Part shown: positions 35,501 through 47,537 of the stretch, in pieces
Numbering within the stretch: the stretch's first letter is position 1
Layout: each line of letters opens with the position of its first letter
Source of the DNA: Theobroma cacao
Lineage: Eukaryota > Streptophyta > Magnoliopsida > Malvales > Malvaceae
DNA: 64,000 nt
NCBI RefSeq assembly: GCF_000208745.1
Contig: NC_030855.1
Coordinates: 20,657,587-20,721,586 of the forward strand
Reading direction: 5' to 3'
Notes under the pieces: model-generated
What the model saw: the letters and a program-made list of their open reading frames with translations, nothing else
What the model was told of the DNA's origin: nothing
Database searches by the model: none
Position numbers and translations under genes: made by a program

Positions 35501-37505
35501 CTTTTGAGAAAGTTCATGGAAGGAACAGGCCTAATATTATTCCATAGGGATTGATTTGCCCTAGTGAAAATCAGCCGCTCTACTTTACTTTTAACTTGTA
35601 CCTTTCTTGTTTTAAGGTTTCAAACCCACCGTTATACATCATGACAAGACAGATTACCCTATACTAGTTTTGTTCAATTCTTAGAGGCAGGATTAAAAAC
35701 AAAAAGGAATAAAGAGAAGAAAATTTTACTCAAGTTAAATTCATAAATCGGATTGGTAAGATCAAGGGGAAAGCTTTGAGAATCTATTCAAAGGTACCAA
35801 CTGATTAAAAATAGAATATATAAGCATGTAATCTTAGATAGTTAAATTCGAGTTATAACACTCTTTTAGGTTTGATTTATAATACTAATACTAATACTAA
35901 TAATAGTTCGGTATTCATTAATTGAAATTATTAGAGTCTTTTGCCACGGGCTGTGTTACTTGTAGTTTGGTGCAATTTTATTTCTTTTTGGTTATGTTTG
36001 GCCTACTGCGAGCTGTCGTGCATGAGATTGATTAGTTCTGTCAGGTCGCATTCATGAGCCATGGCCGCATTACAACTTCAAGCAAATTGAGTCATTGAGG
36101 TTTCAAAGGGATGTTCTCCAACTTAATTTAAGTCACGTGAAGAATGTGAATGGAAGTTCTAGTAAAGATTTCGGAATCTCAATGATTATTGGGTATAAAA
36201 CATAACAATCAATTACTTTTTTAATTTAAAAAGAAATTTTAAAATCCTATTTTTTATATAAAAAATATATATATACTTATGATTATATTAAATATTTAAA
36301 AAATAAAAACATCTATTATTACCTCTTTTTAGAAAGATTAAAATCGAAAAAGTCAGGTCACTTTTTTTGAATTTCGGTGATACGTGCCCAACATCCCACA
36401 GACAAAAAAAAAAAACCCAAAGACACATTGTAGCAGATTGGATTGGCTATGGGCTGATAGTTCAATTCAAAGTTGGGTTTTGCTTCGTACCCAATGCCTT
36501 TTGTTGTCTCACGGTGTCATATCATAAACCTTTAGTTTTGTGACAAGTGGATAAGCAGGATCCATAGGCTCAATCGACCTGATTTTATGATATCCTGTCA
36601 TTTCGTTAGGTAATGGCTTGAGGTTGGGGAAGAGGGGCCAGGCCGGGGCGGCCTAGCCGGCCACCACACCCATATCTACCTATGTCCACATCTTAGCCTT
36701 TTTAGTTAGCCAAATTTTAAGAAAACACGGTTGTATCTATCATAAATTACTGCTTAATTTCACTTTAAATGTTTAATTCTCCATTTCCATTAAGTAATAC
36801 CTGCAGCTAGAAACGAGTAATACTTTAAATCTTAATCCTTCTATTTGCCATTAATTCGCACTTATACTAGTACTTTTTCTTTTAATCTTTGGATTTAATT
36901 CAACCCTTTTTTTTTTTTTGCAACACCAACAGAATTCTAAGTATGGAAACTCCCAATGGGTGAGTGGTGATACAATGTTAAAATAATAAAATGTCATAAA
37001 CAAACTATTAATTGTTATTTGTTGAACAATGAGGTGGATATTGAGCTACAATAGTGAAGAATAAAAATATCTTTTCATTTACCATCTCTATTTACATGTT
37101 CAGATTCAACTTTAGGATCTCAGAAAACCCTCCTTAGGCCCCAGTGCAAGATATCGAAACATGACATTTGGCCCAAGGAACAAAATGAAGTTATATTTCT
37201 CTACTACTACCGGCGAAGAAAGAGGGAGGAGAAAAAACAAAGAAAGAATCCAAAGAGCAAACTGACTATTCCTTCTTTCCCTTGTACCATCGGGACAAAA
37301 GAATTGATGCTTCCGATAAGATAAACCCGTAACCTTTTGGCAGCAAACAATCAACTAACTAATTGAATCATATTTCAGCCTACCATGTTGTAAACAAAAG
37401 AAAATCAATAAAAGAATTTATACAGGTATCTGTTTTTCCCTCCTTTAAGAAGAACCCATCAAAGAATGGATCATCGATCCTTTGCCGGCCAGATAGATAA
37501 CTTCA
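35501..37505. other. AT-rich spacer upstream of the second RING gene's 3' end
   Basis: About 2 kb with no supportable gene. It contains a hexamer repeat (actaat units, about 35882-35902), a GC-rich imperfect palindrome at 36641-36662, and an A-run near 36405. The minus-strand frame at 37112-37354 is not recognisable. Confidence 0.55.
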
Positions 37506-37883
37506 TTAAATATACCCAAAGCTCTCACAAACTGCCGACGTAAGCTCCAAAGAAAGAGGATTCTCAATCCATTCACCGATTGTTGTGGCAAAGGAAAGCA
37601 AGGAAGAACAGACAAAGTTGCGGTGAGGGGCTACGTTAATCCTACAAAGAGGGCAAGTTGGACGAACTTTGAGCCAGGCATCAATGCAGTGAACATGAAA
37701 ACTATGGTGGCATATGGGCAGCGCTCGGAGTTTTTCCTCCTTGGAGACCTTGCTAAGGCACACCACGCAATCCATTTCGTGGCTGCTGCTTCCTTTTCCA
37801 AACCATTGCTTTAACCATTTGTCGTAAACATGGAGGCAGCTGATAACGAGGAAAGCCATGAAAACCAAGATGATTGGAAGCAT
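37506..37883 (-). CDS. Small RING-H2 finger protein, ATL/RHA-like (probable E3 ligase)
   Basis: An intronless 125-aa protein. The open frame extends 18 codons further upstream, but the first ATG is at 37883-37881, so that start was chosen. It begins directly with a hydrophobic segment (about 1-18) that should act as a signal anchor. The RING-H2 ligands are Cys39, Cys42, Cys58, His60, His63, Cys66, Cys77 and Cys80, with the E2-contact Trp70. A short tail follows (ending ESFGYI). The GLD motif and long tail of canonical ATLs are missing. This layout resembles the compact RHA/XERICO-type membrane RING proteins. As an E3 it would sit on an internal membrane and recruit an E2. Its substrate is unknown. 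Confidence 0.88.
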   Translation of the reverse strand: MLPIILVFMAFLVISCLHVYDKWLKQWFGKGSSSHEMDCVVCLSKVSKEEKLRALPICHHSFHVHCIDAWLKVRPTCPLCRINVAPHRNFVCSSLLSFATTIGEWIENPLSLELTSAVCESFGYI

Positions 37884-39111
37884 CTTGGCTGAATATTTTG
37901 ATAGAATTCTGGGATGCACAGCTTCAAATTCAAGCAAGTTGTTTTAGTCGGTTGTTTTGGGGATAAGGAAAGAAATCTCGGAGGAATTTGTTTGGTCTGG
38001 CCCGAGTCAAACTTTATGATCCTATTTCTTGGACAGGAAAGCCAGGGGCGCTGGCTGCTGCCGTGTATACTGGCAAGTGGCCAATATGGAAACTGGGTCG
38101 TAAGAGGCTGAGGTGGAAACCCGTGGCCCTCGTCTTATATTCGTTGAAGATTTACTCCATTCCCGGCTTTGACAAATTAAAACATGTCCGCTATCAACAG
38201 TAGGTCTAGATGTTCAGTCAGAGAACTCCAGCAATTAGTTAAATGACCAAATCATAAAAGCTAAAGCTTTATACTGAAAACGTGTAAAATTGGCGTCTTC
38301 CTTTGAATTGCTGAGGCTTGAAGCATGCAATAAATATGGGCCAGCCTACCCGTTCATGAATTTATATATGCAATGTATCATGTGACGAAAAGGCCAAAGG
38401 CCGAATACTAGTAGGACTCCTTGATATTTTTCCTTAAAATTCTAGATACCAGGAAATTAGAATCTTTTTTTATTAATTAAATGTACATATGAAAGGTAAA
38501 AAACCACTCCTAACCAACTTCTTGTACGTTTGTGTGTGACAATTTTGAATTTGTTTAATAATTGAGTTTGATATGAAATAAAATTAAATTATTTAAGCAG
38601 CCTATATTTTCTTAATTTGATCAGCTTCTTAGCATTACAAATCCTGCTTTTTATTACGAGTGAAATACTATTAGGATAAGTCGTTTGAGTGAAATAAAAG
38701 ATCATGTGGGCATAGGCTTTTAATAAACTGTTGATGGGCACTCTATCCGTTCGTTTCTAATCAAATCAAAACTGGAGGCCTAAAAATTGATGGCCAGGAT
38801 GAAAACCCAAATCCACCAAATCACCAGGCCCTTTAACATCAATGCGGGCTTTCGGAAAAAGTAGAGAGTATAAGACTGAACTCGTTATCCAAAACCCAGC
38901 GCCTGCAAATATCAGACGAGTATCTCTTTTTAACCGTGTGTGGCTCTCTCCGCTTCACGTTCTTTTCTTTTTTGGCTCTTCCAAAACACTCTCTGCATCT
39001 CAAATTTCTATAGCCGAACTCAGTTTCTCTTTCTCTCCACATCTATCTTATTCTGATATTATCAGCATTTTTGTAAAGAAAGAAAAAGCTGTCTCTTTTT
39101 TGGTTACTGAA
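37884..39111. other. Divergent promoter region between the small RING gene and the NUMOD3 gene
   Basis: About 1.2 kb upstream of both flanking genes. The last about 200 bases probably belong to the NUMOD3 leader (CT-rich, near 38945-39060). The frames here are not supportable as genes. Confidence 0.5.
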
Positions 39112-39174
39112 ATGCTGGCGTCTCAATTGTGCTGTTATATTTTGTTGAGACAAGATTTTAAGTCCAGAGTTTGA
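39112..39174 (+). promoter_or_regulatory. Upstream ORF (20 codons) in the NUMOD3 gene leader
   Basis: ATG at 39112, TGA at 39172-39174, closing 23 bases before the predicted main ATG at 39198. A second upstream ATG at 39188 is out of frame with the main one and would run 61 codons across the first splice junction to a stop at 39765-39767. Together they predict reduced or regulated translation of the main frame. Confidence 0.45.
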
Positions 39175-39197
39175 TCCTTTGGGCTGAATGAGCTCCC

Positions 39198-42100
39198 ATG
39201 CCTTTACTAGGTAGACTTTTCCTTTCTGGGTTTCTCTTTGTTTCCGTTATTTTGCTTTAGTTCAAGAGATTTTTACTGCTTCTGACCACTGCGAAGAAGA
39301 AATATGTCAGATTTTTTTGCCTTCGCAATTGGCAAGTTTAGCTTCAATTTGTAGTTGTTGAGTTTGTCTTTTGGTAGACGAAAGTGGGTTACTTGTATGG
39401 ATTTTGTGTTGATAGGTTGTTAAGAATTCTTGTTGTCATTTTATTTGTCCCTCCTCTGGTTCTTTTCACCAGAAAAAGAACTCTTGCAGCAAATATATTG
39501 GTCCTTTTTCATATTTGGTTTTTCTCTTGGGTTTGTGCTTCTTTCACCAGCTTCTGCTGATAATTAACTATGAGCATCTTTGTTGTGCTTGGCTGCCTGG
39601 ACAGATATTGCCACTGCTCAACCTTCCTTGCAAAGTCATCTGGTTCCATTGAGGGCTCAAACTCTTATCCAGGGTCAAGTTTTGTCAAATCCATGGAAAT
39701 CCTCCCAACTTCCTACAAGGCTAAATTTTCATGTGGGGCACCTGGAGACTCTGACTCAAGGTGGTAAACTCCAGATTAGAGCTGTTGCTACCCTTGAACC
39801 CAAGTGCTCAGTTCCAAAAGAAGATGGACGTAATACGTCACAGCTTGGCCGTGATTCAAGTCCTTCGTCCACTCAGCTTGAATCTTTGAAGTCGGGAGAC
39901 TCAGATGAGGAACCGGATGAGAGAGAAAAGTTAAGACGGATGCGGATTTCTAAAGCAAATAAGGGAAACACACCATGGAACAAAGGCAGGAAGCACAGTG
40001 CCGGTAAATTTCCCTTAATTGACCTAGGCTCTTGCACTAGTCAGTCTGTTTCTATTTTATTTAGTGCATTGTTGTTACAGTTTTATGACAAATGCGTATA
40101 CTTGTATCTGCAGAAACCCTTCAACGGATAAGGGAGGGAACAAGGCTTGCAATGCAGAATCCTAAGGTGATGTCATGTAAGAATTTTTTATGTTTTGAAT
40201 GTGGATTGAACTTTGTATGTTTTTGTGTTTGCATAGAGTGAAATTAATTACATCAATAAACCTGTTCTCCAGCATTTAGGTTGTCGTCTGGTACACATTT
40301 GAATCATTTAATTCATTCCTGGTTAAGAACAAAAACCGAAAGGTCAGGTCGTGAACTCTTAGAAGGCCCCCCTTCCATCCTTTTATTTTGTACATTATTA
40401 AGGTGCAATCTTTCATTGCAATCAAAATAAAAATTGGTATGAATATTGTGTGAATCTACTGATCTATCTGTCCTTAAATAATGAGATCTCCCCCACGCCA
40501 TAGCATAAATTGACTAATTGCTGTAGTTTCTCATCTTTCTAGAGCATCTATATTTGAATTGTCTGAAGTGTTCCAATCAGTTGTTCATTTATACTCTGTC
40601 AAAAAAAAGTTGTTCATTTATAGATGAGGAATGTTTCATTTATATATTTGAAATTTTGTATATCTGGAACTTACTTCTTTCTTTCATAGTTTCCTTTCAC
40701 ATTAGTGAACCTCTACCGATCTCTTTTGAGAATGAAGCATTTCTAATGACTTTTTTTTAAAAAAAAAAAAAGATGGAAATGTGCTAGTTGAATGGGGAAT
40801 TGATGGTGTTATCTATGGAATATTGAGATTGCCTTACACCAAGTTGAAAGGAAAATATCTTCTTCATCTCATATGCAATCACATTTATTTGTCACCAGAT
40901 TTTTTTACTTCTTAAAATAAATTGGAAATGCAGGTCAAAATGAAGTTGGTTAACCTTGGACATGCTCAGAGGTGGGTACTTTCTTGTCAGGCTTTTAGTT
41001 TTAAAATGCCATCTCTATCTATTAAATTCTAGAAAGTCCTAGTCATTCAGAGTTCTTATATCTGTCCAGAATTGGCTTGTACTTGGGTTTCAAATACCAT
41101 ATATCAAAATATCTGAAATTTATATATGCTTTTGTTTCTACCTTGTTTGACTCTCTTCATAATGATCCTACAGCAAAGAGACAAGAGAAAAAATTGGAAT
41201 TGGAGTGCAAATGGGATGGGAAAGGCGCCGTGAGAAGTTAATGGTGCAGGAAAATTGCCACTTTGAGTGGATGAACTTGATTGCGGAAGCTTCTAGAAAA
41301 GGCTATTTGGGTGAGGAAGAGCTGCAGTGGGATTCTTACAAGATACTAGCTGCGCAGCTGACAAAGGATTGGTTGGAAAGTGTCGAAGAAAGGAAAACGA
41401 TGCCTAGAACAAAAGGTAGCAAGAGAGCACCAAAATCCCTTGAACAGAGAAGGAAAATTGCAGCGGCCATTGCAGCCAAATGGGCTGATCCCGTAAGTGC
41501 TTGCACGATTTTTTTCCTTCAGCTGTGAAGATATGTCATGGATAGCAAGCAGAACCTATAGGAGTTCAGCATAAAAATGATCCCAACTGATGCCAAAATT
41601 GTAGTGACCCTTCACAAATAAATAAAGAAAAGGATGGAAAAAGTGGAAAAATAGTGTTGCAATGAGAAAGGGGAAAGTTTGTGATATTAGCATAGTAGGA
41701 AACCTGAATATTTTATTAGGCACCTCACTCTTGTCAGACCCAATTCAACTGAGGAAACTTAGGTTTGGAGGTTTCTATCCACATGCAGATCGAGCTTGGA
41801 TCTGGATTACGAGCTTGTTGACTTTCCCAAGTACTTTTATTTTATTTTCTTTTCAAACTGGACACCCAAATCTCAACCTTGTCAATATTTACTGTTTAGC
41901 TGCCTTAATTCCCCTCACCACCGTCTAGGCATCTATAGTCAATTGAATTGTTGCGGACTGAGAATACCCAAGATGGGATTATTCCAACTGATGTCACTTA
42001 ATACTGATTTAATTACCACCAAGGTATCCTTATAGTTGCATCTGAACTTGGGTTTTTGTTTCTTGTTATTTCCCTGAATAGGAATACCGTAAAAGAGTTT

Positions 42101-43224
42101 GCTCTGGCTTGGCAAAATATCATGGCACACAAGCTGGGGCTGAAAGAAAACCGAAGAGGAAGCCAACGGGTGGTACACAGTCCAAGCAGAGCCCCTCAAA
42201 GAGGAAAGCTAGTGACACAAACTATTCTTCTACTAGTGAGACTATAAGCCCAATTGAGCGGTTAAGTTTACGAAGAAGAAATAAACCACTTTATAAGGAT
42301 CCTATGGCAAGTTCCAAACTTGAGATGATAAAGAACATCAGAGCACAAAGAGCAACAGAAGAATCCAGGAAAATAGAAGCTGTTGAACGAGCAAGGTTAG
42401 CCATTTGTTCTTTGTCTTGGCTTATATTCTGCAAGCATATAACATGAATGGTAGCAATGCGAAATGCAAGGGTTGCTATGCCTGTTCAAACCTTCTTAGA
42501 TATTTCTCTTAATCATTTCCATGCATCATCCTCTTACATATTTTGTAGCAATGAGAAAAATAGGTTGCTAATTCACTGGATAACTCTATGCTTTCATATA
42601 TGACACTGCAGACTTTTAATTGCTGAAGCTGAGAAGGCTGCGAAAGCCCTCGAGGTTGCTGCAGTGAAGAGCCCTGTTGCTCGAGCTTCCCTCATTGAAA
42701 CCAGAAAGCTTATAGCAGAAGCAATTCAATCAATTGAATCCATTGAGAGAGGACAGGTTACATCCGATGAGAATGGTGGATATATTTCTGTTGACTCAGC
42801 TGAACCAGTTAGCCAGGTTGAAAAGAAAACGCAAATCGAATCTGAAAACAGTGGTTTGAGCCAAGCAGAACAGAAAGAAGTAAATGGGAAGCAAAACCTT
42901 TCATTAAGTAAGAATGAGGAGTTTAATTTCCCTAACTTCATGTTCCAGAGGATAGTGAACGGTGACAATGATGAACTTACTTCTCCGAGCTCGAATAATT
43001 ATAGTTTATCAACTCTCAACTTTGAAAGTTTAATTAAGAAGTCTGATTCATCTAAACATGTTGACCTGTTGGAAACAAATGGGATTATCAAACATGAGAG
43101 GAATCCTCTACCAAATGGAATCAAAGTTAAGCTGAAGGATGGTGACGTGCCCTCTAAACCAGTTACTGTAACTAGGAAATGGGTCCGTGGTAAGCTTGTT
43201 GAAGTGACTGAAGAAGCTTCATAA
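39198..43224 (+). CDS. NUMOD3-motif protein, predicted plastid-targeted (At1g53800-like)
   Basis: 582 aa in seven coding exons: 39198-39210, 39605-40003, 40114-40166, 40934-40971, 41174-41492, 42082-42395, 42612-43224; the frame closes exactly. The first coding exon is only 13 bases and supplies MPLL plus one base. This start was chosen because it joins in frame to DIATAQPS, as I recall for the Arabidopsis homolog. Residues 1 to about 65 are Ser/Thr-rich with few acidic residues and end IRAVATLE, which looks like a chloroplast transit peptide with its cleavage site. NUMOD3-like motifs are seen at about 119-145 (NKGNTPWNKGRKHS), 159-185 and 255-290 (SLEQRRKIAAAIAAKW). A coiled, Ala/Glu-rich segment and an acidic/Ser-rich tail follow. 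NUMOD3 is a DNA-binding module of homing endonucleases; no nuclease domain is visible here. Function unknown; nucleic-acid binding in the plastid is inferred. Confidence 0.88.
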
Positions 43225-43955
43225 ATATCATAAACTCGACATAGATATTCATCTGAGCTTCCTGAACATACTGAGCATATACTGCAATGTGTTATCTGCA
43301 AGAGTCCAACAATCTTCATGAAGGAGCTTGGGCACTGCCACTGACTTGTGGAGTTTTCCCAATTATCAGCTCTATTTAATATTTGCAATTGGCAGAATCA
43401 ATCTATTGATATTACTGCGGCACTTGAAGCACAGATGTATCTGTCAGTACTTTTTTTAAAATTCTAATATTAGATTAGTTCTTAAATGAAAAAGTATTAC
43501 TTTCTTCATTTTTAGCTCTTTGTTGAACTGCCTTATTCTGAACCATGAATGCTGTGAACTACAACGTGTAGGCGATAGAGTCTGACTGAGGTGCTACATT
43601 AGAATCCTGGTTTGGAGTTTTGCATGGCAAACTATAATGCTTTATATGTACATATTCAAAGACTGCATGGAATGCAGGTTTGTATTACATGAAAACATTC
43701 ACCAGGTAAAACCTTTTCCAGATTTCAACTATGGTAGTGTTTTAAGTAAAAACACAGCTCTACTTATTACAGTCTTGGTAGCTCTTAACTTGGGAGTTGA
43801 TTTTTTTCCCCACTTCTGTCCTCTTGCTTTCTTTCTCTTCTTTCCCATTCTGGATATCCTGTTCCACCTCCTCCTCCTAACCAACAAAAAAAAAAAAAAA
43901 ACCAAAAAATTCATTAACAGACAACAAAAACACTGAATGTAACACAGATAATATA
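43225..43955. other. 3' region of the NUMOD3 gene
   Basis: About 730 bases with the probable 3' untranslated region and an A17 run near 43886-43902. The small frames here are low-complexity and not supported. Confidence 0.55.
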
Positions 43956-44177
43956 TCAAAACTGAAGCTTGCTAGATCCATAGTAAGCAAGGCATAAAGA
44001 AAAGTCAGTTACATCGATCCTTTCATTGATGGGCCGCTTAAACCCATGCACAGCTGCTCGGTTCGATGCTTTGAGGGTATGGAACCACAGCCACTGGTCC
44101 TGCTTCTGGTTCCAGACCATCCTAGCACTAGTACCCATTGCTCTCCATCTACCACTAACTCCAACCCTCCCCTCCAT
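43956..44177 (-). CDS. Possible small protein or gene remnant (73 codons), unrecognised
   Basis: A minus-strand frame that looks protein-like rather than random: mixed composition, several Trp (GRWRAMG, then DQWLWFHTLK) and a basic/aromatic C-terminus. The ATG at 44177 has a favourable context (aaaATGg), and the frame stays open upstream to about 44240 (KSIEVELEPSKK). There it could be joined to an earlier exon by an acceptor ending ttataag. I do not recognise the family. It would be transcribed divergently from the O-fucosyltransferase gene, about 510 bases apart. It could equally be the last exon of a decayed gene. Low confidence. Confidence 0.3.
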   Translation of the reverse strand: MEGRVGVSGRWRAMGTSARMVWNQKQDQWLWFHTLKASNRAAVHGFKRPINERIDVTDFSLCLAYYGSSKLQF

Positions 44178-44310
44178 TTTCTTCGAGGGTTCAAGCTCGA
44201 CCTCAATGGATTTCCTCCCACCGTTTCTGCTCCTTATAATTCTTCAAATTTCAATAACTCATTGTCCCCGTGTGTAGGGTGATGATGCCTCGTGTTGCCT
44301 TGTGTTTTAC

Positions 44311-44344
44311 TACGTGGCAATGTCTTTCTCTGTTTCTGACGTGG
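44311..44344 (+). promoter_or_regulatory. Two ACGT-core elements upstream of the O-fucosyltransferase gene
   Basis: TACGTGGCA (44311-44319) resembles an ABRE/G-box half and TGACGTGG (44337-44344) a TGA/bZIP site. They lie 25 bases apart, about 350 bases before the ATG at 44688. Such pairs often mediate bZIP-dependent ABA or stress responses. Inferred from motif only. Confidence 0.35.
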
Positions 44345-44687
44345 TAGGAATAGCACGATGTCGTATCCTTGTTGGATAATAATTAGATCGGGCCGGTGGA
44401 TCCAACCCACCCGAGGCAATGGTGGGCCGGTAGGGAGTCATTTTCTTCCACCGACCGTTTCTGCTTCATCAACAAATTGGCATTCTTGCTTACGCCAACT
44501 CCACTTAAAATAAAAATTCACTCTTTTTTTTTTCTTCTTTTCATCAAAACCCCAAAATGTAAAACAATCCCCATTTCCATTCTAATCACCAGAAAAAACA
44601 GATTTTCAAAATCGCAGTTATCATCACCGACTCAGCCATTCACTCACTCACTCACTTCCTCAGTCGCCGGCTCACTCCTAAGCAACG

Positions 44688-47537
44688 ATGGACCGAGATT
44701 CATCCGACGAAGACGACGATCGCCAAACCTTAATCCACCAAAATGACACGAAGAACCTCCCGCACCAAATCCCCGCCAGCCCACGCCCTTCCACTAGCCC
44801 AAGATCAAGTTTCCACATCGAAGAGCTCGAATCGCAAATCCGACGGCGTTTTAAACTCACCTTCAACAAACGTTACCTCTTCGCCATTTTCCTTCCTCTC
44901 CTTATCATCCCAATCTACTTCTCCACCGACATTCGCTCCCTCTTCTCTTCCAACATCTCCTCCCTTAAATTCAATACGGTGTCCGATCGAATCGGGGAAT
45001 CACAACTCCAAGCTCTTTATTTGTTAAACCAACAGCAAAACTCCCTTCTTTCTCTCTGGAATCACACTTTCGTTAACTCTAACAACAACATTACAGCCGT
45101 CCAATTTGATGACATCAAAGCCTCATTACTCACTCAGATCACATTAAACAAACACATCCAGCAAATCCTGTTATCCCCTCACAAAACCGGGAACTCCCCT
45201 CAAAACGGCACTCTTTTAGACCCCAACTTTGCTGGTTACAGTTTCGACCGATGCAGAAAAGTTGACCAGAAATTTGCTGAAAGAAAAACATTCGAATGGA
45301 AACCAAAATCGAATAAGTTCTTGTTCGCGATTTGCTTGTCGGGTCAAATGAGCAACCATTTGATTTGTTTGGAAAAGCACATGTTTTTTGCGGCGGTTTT
45401 GAATCGGGCGTTGGTAATTCCGAGTTCGAGATTCGATTACCAGTACAATCGGGTTTTGGACATTGAGCACATTAACGGTTGTATTGGGAAAAAAGCTGTT
45501 ATTCCATTCGAAGAGTTTATGGAAATCAAGAAGAATCACGCTCACATTGATAAATTCATTTGCTATTTTTCGAGTCCGCAGCCGTGTTACGTGGACGAAG
45601 AGCATTTGAAGAAGTTGAAGTCGTTGGGGATTTCGATGGGGAAACTGGAAACGGCTTGGAAGAATGAGGATATTAAGAAGCCGAGTCAAAAGACGATTAA
45701 GGATGTGGAGGAGAAGTTTGGTTCGGATGACGATGTGATTGCCATTGGGGATGTATTTTATGCGGATGTGGAGAGAGATTGGGTTTTACAACCGGGTGGT
45801 CCGATTGCTCATAAGTGTAAGACTTTGATCGAGCCGAGTAAGCTCATTTTGTTGACTGCTGAACGGTTTATTCAGACGTTCTTGGGGAGTAATTTCATTG
45901 CTCTTCATTTCCGGCGACATGGATTCTTGAAGTTCTGGTATGTTTTTTGATTTCCTTGTGATTTTCTCGATTTAAAAATTTGAACTTGTTTAGGCAAGTA
46001 ACAATCTTTCTAAGCAAATATCTTATGCTTAGTTTGCTTTGGTTAAATATTTGTTAGTTGGTATTGAGAAGATAAGTTTCCTCTAGGTGTGTTACTTGTT
46101 TTTGTTTCAATTTATCTGTTTTTAGTTGAGCATATCATATGCTTTAACTTGAGGTCGTAGGCTCTTAATTCAAAGTGCTGAAATTTGCTGGAGCTTGAAA
46201 TAATAGTCTGTAACTCTTCTTGTCCTAGGCATGGACAATTGTTAAAATTTGGTTCAAAGTATTTTGCACTAATATGGAATTCCATATTTTAAATTCCCAT
46301 AGAAGAAAAAATAGGTTGGCATTTTAATTAAAAGCACCTTATTGGCATCTTGGGTCAGTTTCTGTCTCCTTTTGTTGTGTGAGATGAGATGAGTTTTGTG
46401 TATAAATGCCACTAACATTTCTTGCTCATCTCCCAGCAATGCTAAAAAGCCAAGCTGCTTTTATCCTATTCCTCAAGCTGCGGATTGCATCACTCGAATG
46501 GTTGAAAGGGCCAATACTCCAGTTATATACCTTTCAACAGATGCAGCAGAAAGTGAAACTAGTTTGTTGCAATCGATGGTTGTGCTGAATGGGAAGACAA
46601 TACCACTTGTGAAACGTCCTCCTCGTAATTCAGCCGAAAAATGGGATGCCTTGTTATATAGGCATGGGCTTGCGGAAGATCCTCAGGTGAGATTTTGAAA
46701 CCATTTTCGTGTTAACAGGAAGAACATATATGGATGCTTTTGAAAATGTCCTGTCTTTTCAAAGGTTAGAATGGATACCTGGGTTAGTCCTTTCACTGTC
46801 CGTACCCTCAATCCTTATGACTTCAGGAGTTGCTAGATTTCAAGGCTGACCTCTTGGAGAAATTATAGTAGGTTGCGTTGCTCATCTGGGTTGTCAAGAC
46901 GTGAGGTTTGTTTCCCCATCACACTGGGAAATGGCCTGTTTTCTTGATCACATTTCACCAAAAAGATCCAAAGTTCCCGGTATACATATTAGATGTTACA
47001 AACAATTGAGGGTGTTCTATCTGTTAGGTTTATTGCGCAAAATATGACCTGTTGAGTTTTTAACGATAACAGAGCTCCCTTCTCTTTCCTTGTTCCTCTT
47101 TCTACCCCTCTCCCATCCCTCTGAAGTTCAAGCTGCGGTTGGTTAGGAAAAGCATGAATCAGTGGATATTTGAGTTTGCCCCTTAGATCAACAGACGCTT
47201 TTGAATCTTTTTAAGTTTTTGTTTCCATTATTCTTTAGGACGGTGCCAAAGTATTTTGTATATTCATGATGAGGGTCCTCAAAGTATTGACCTTTTAGTA
47301 GCGATATCATTACAGTTTTCTCAGATCAATCTAAATTTGATCTTAATTGTTACATTGAAGGTGGAAGCTATGCTGGATAAGACCATCTGTGCTATGTCGA
47401 GTGTGTTCATTGGAGCCCCAGGTTCAACTTTCACAGGGGATATTTTGAGGCTCCGAAAAGACTGGGGAACTGCATCTTTATGTGATGAGTACTTATGCCA
47501 AGGTGAAGACCCAAACTTTACCGCAGGTGAGGAGTGA
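44688..47537 (+). CDS. O-fucosyltransferase family protein (At1g53770-like)
   Basis: 558 aa in three exons: 44688-45937, 46437-46686, 47361-47537; the frame closes exactly. It is type II membrane topology: an acidic then Ser/Pro-rich cytosolic tail (1-60), a membrane anchor (about 63-79) and a lumenal domain. GT65/GT68-like family landmarks are visible: FAICLSGQMSNHLICLEKHM near the start of the catalytic region, HFRRHG at the end of exon 1, VIYLSTDAAESE, and SVFIGAPGSTFTGDILRLR near the C-terminus. Plant members are Golgi enzymes that use GDP-fucose or related donors on cell-wall glycans or proteins; the acceptor of this one is unknown. Order in the window agrees with Arabidopsis At1g53770 next to the K+/H+ exchange gene. 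The family call is firm. Confidence 0.9.

Noticed and set aside
44743..45689. Frames on both strands within the O-fucosyltransferase first exon
   Set aside because: Shadows of a strongly supported coding exon in other frames.
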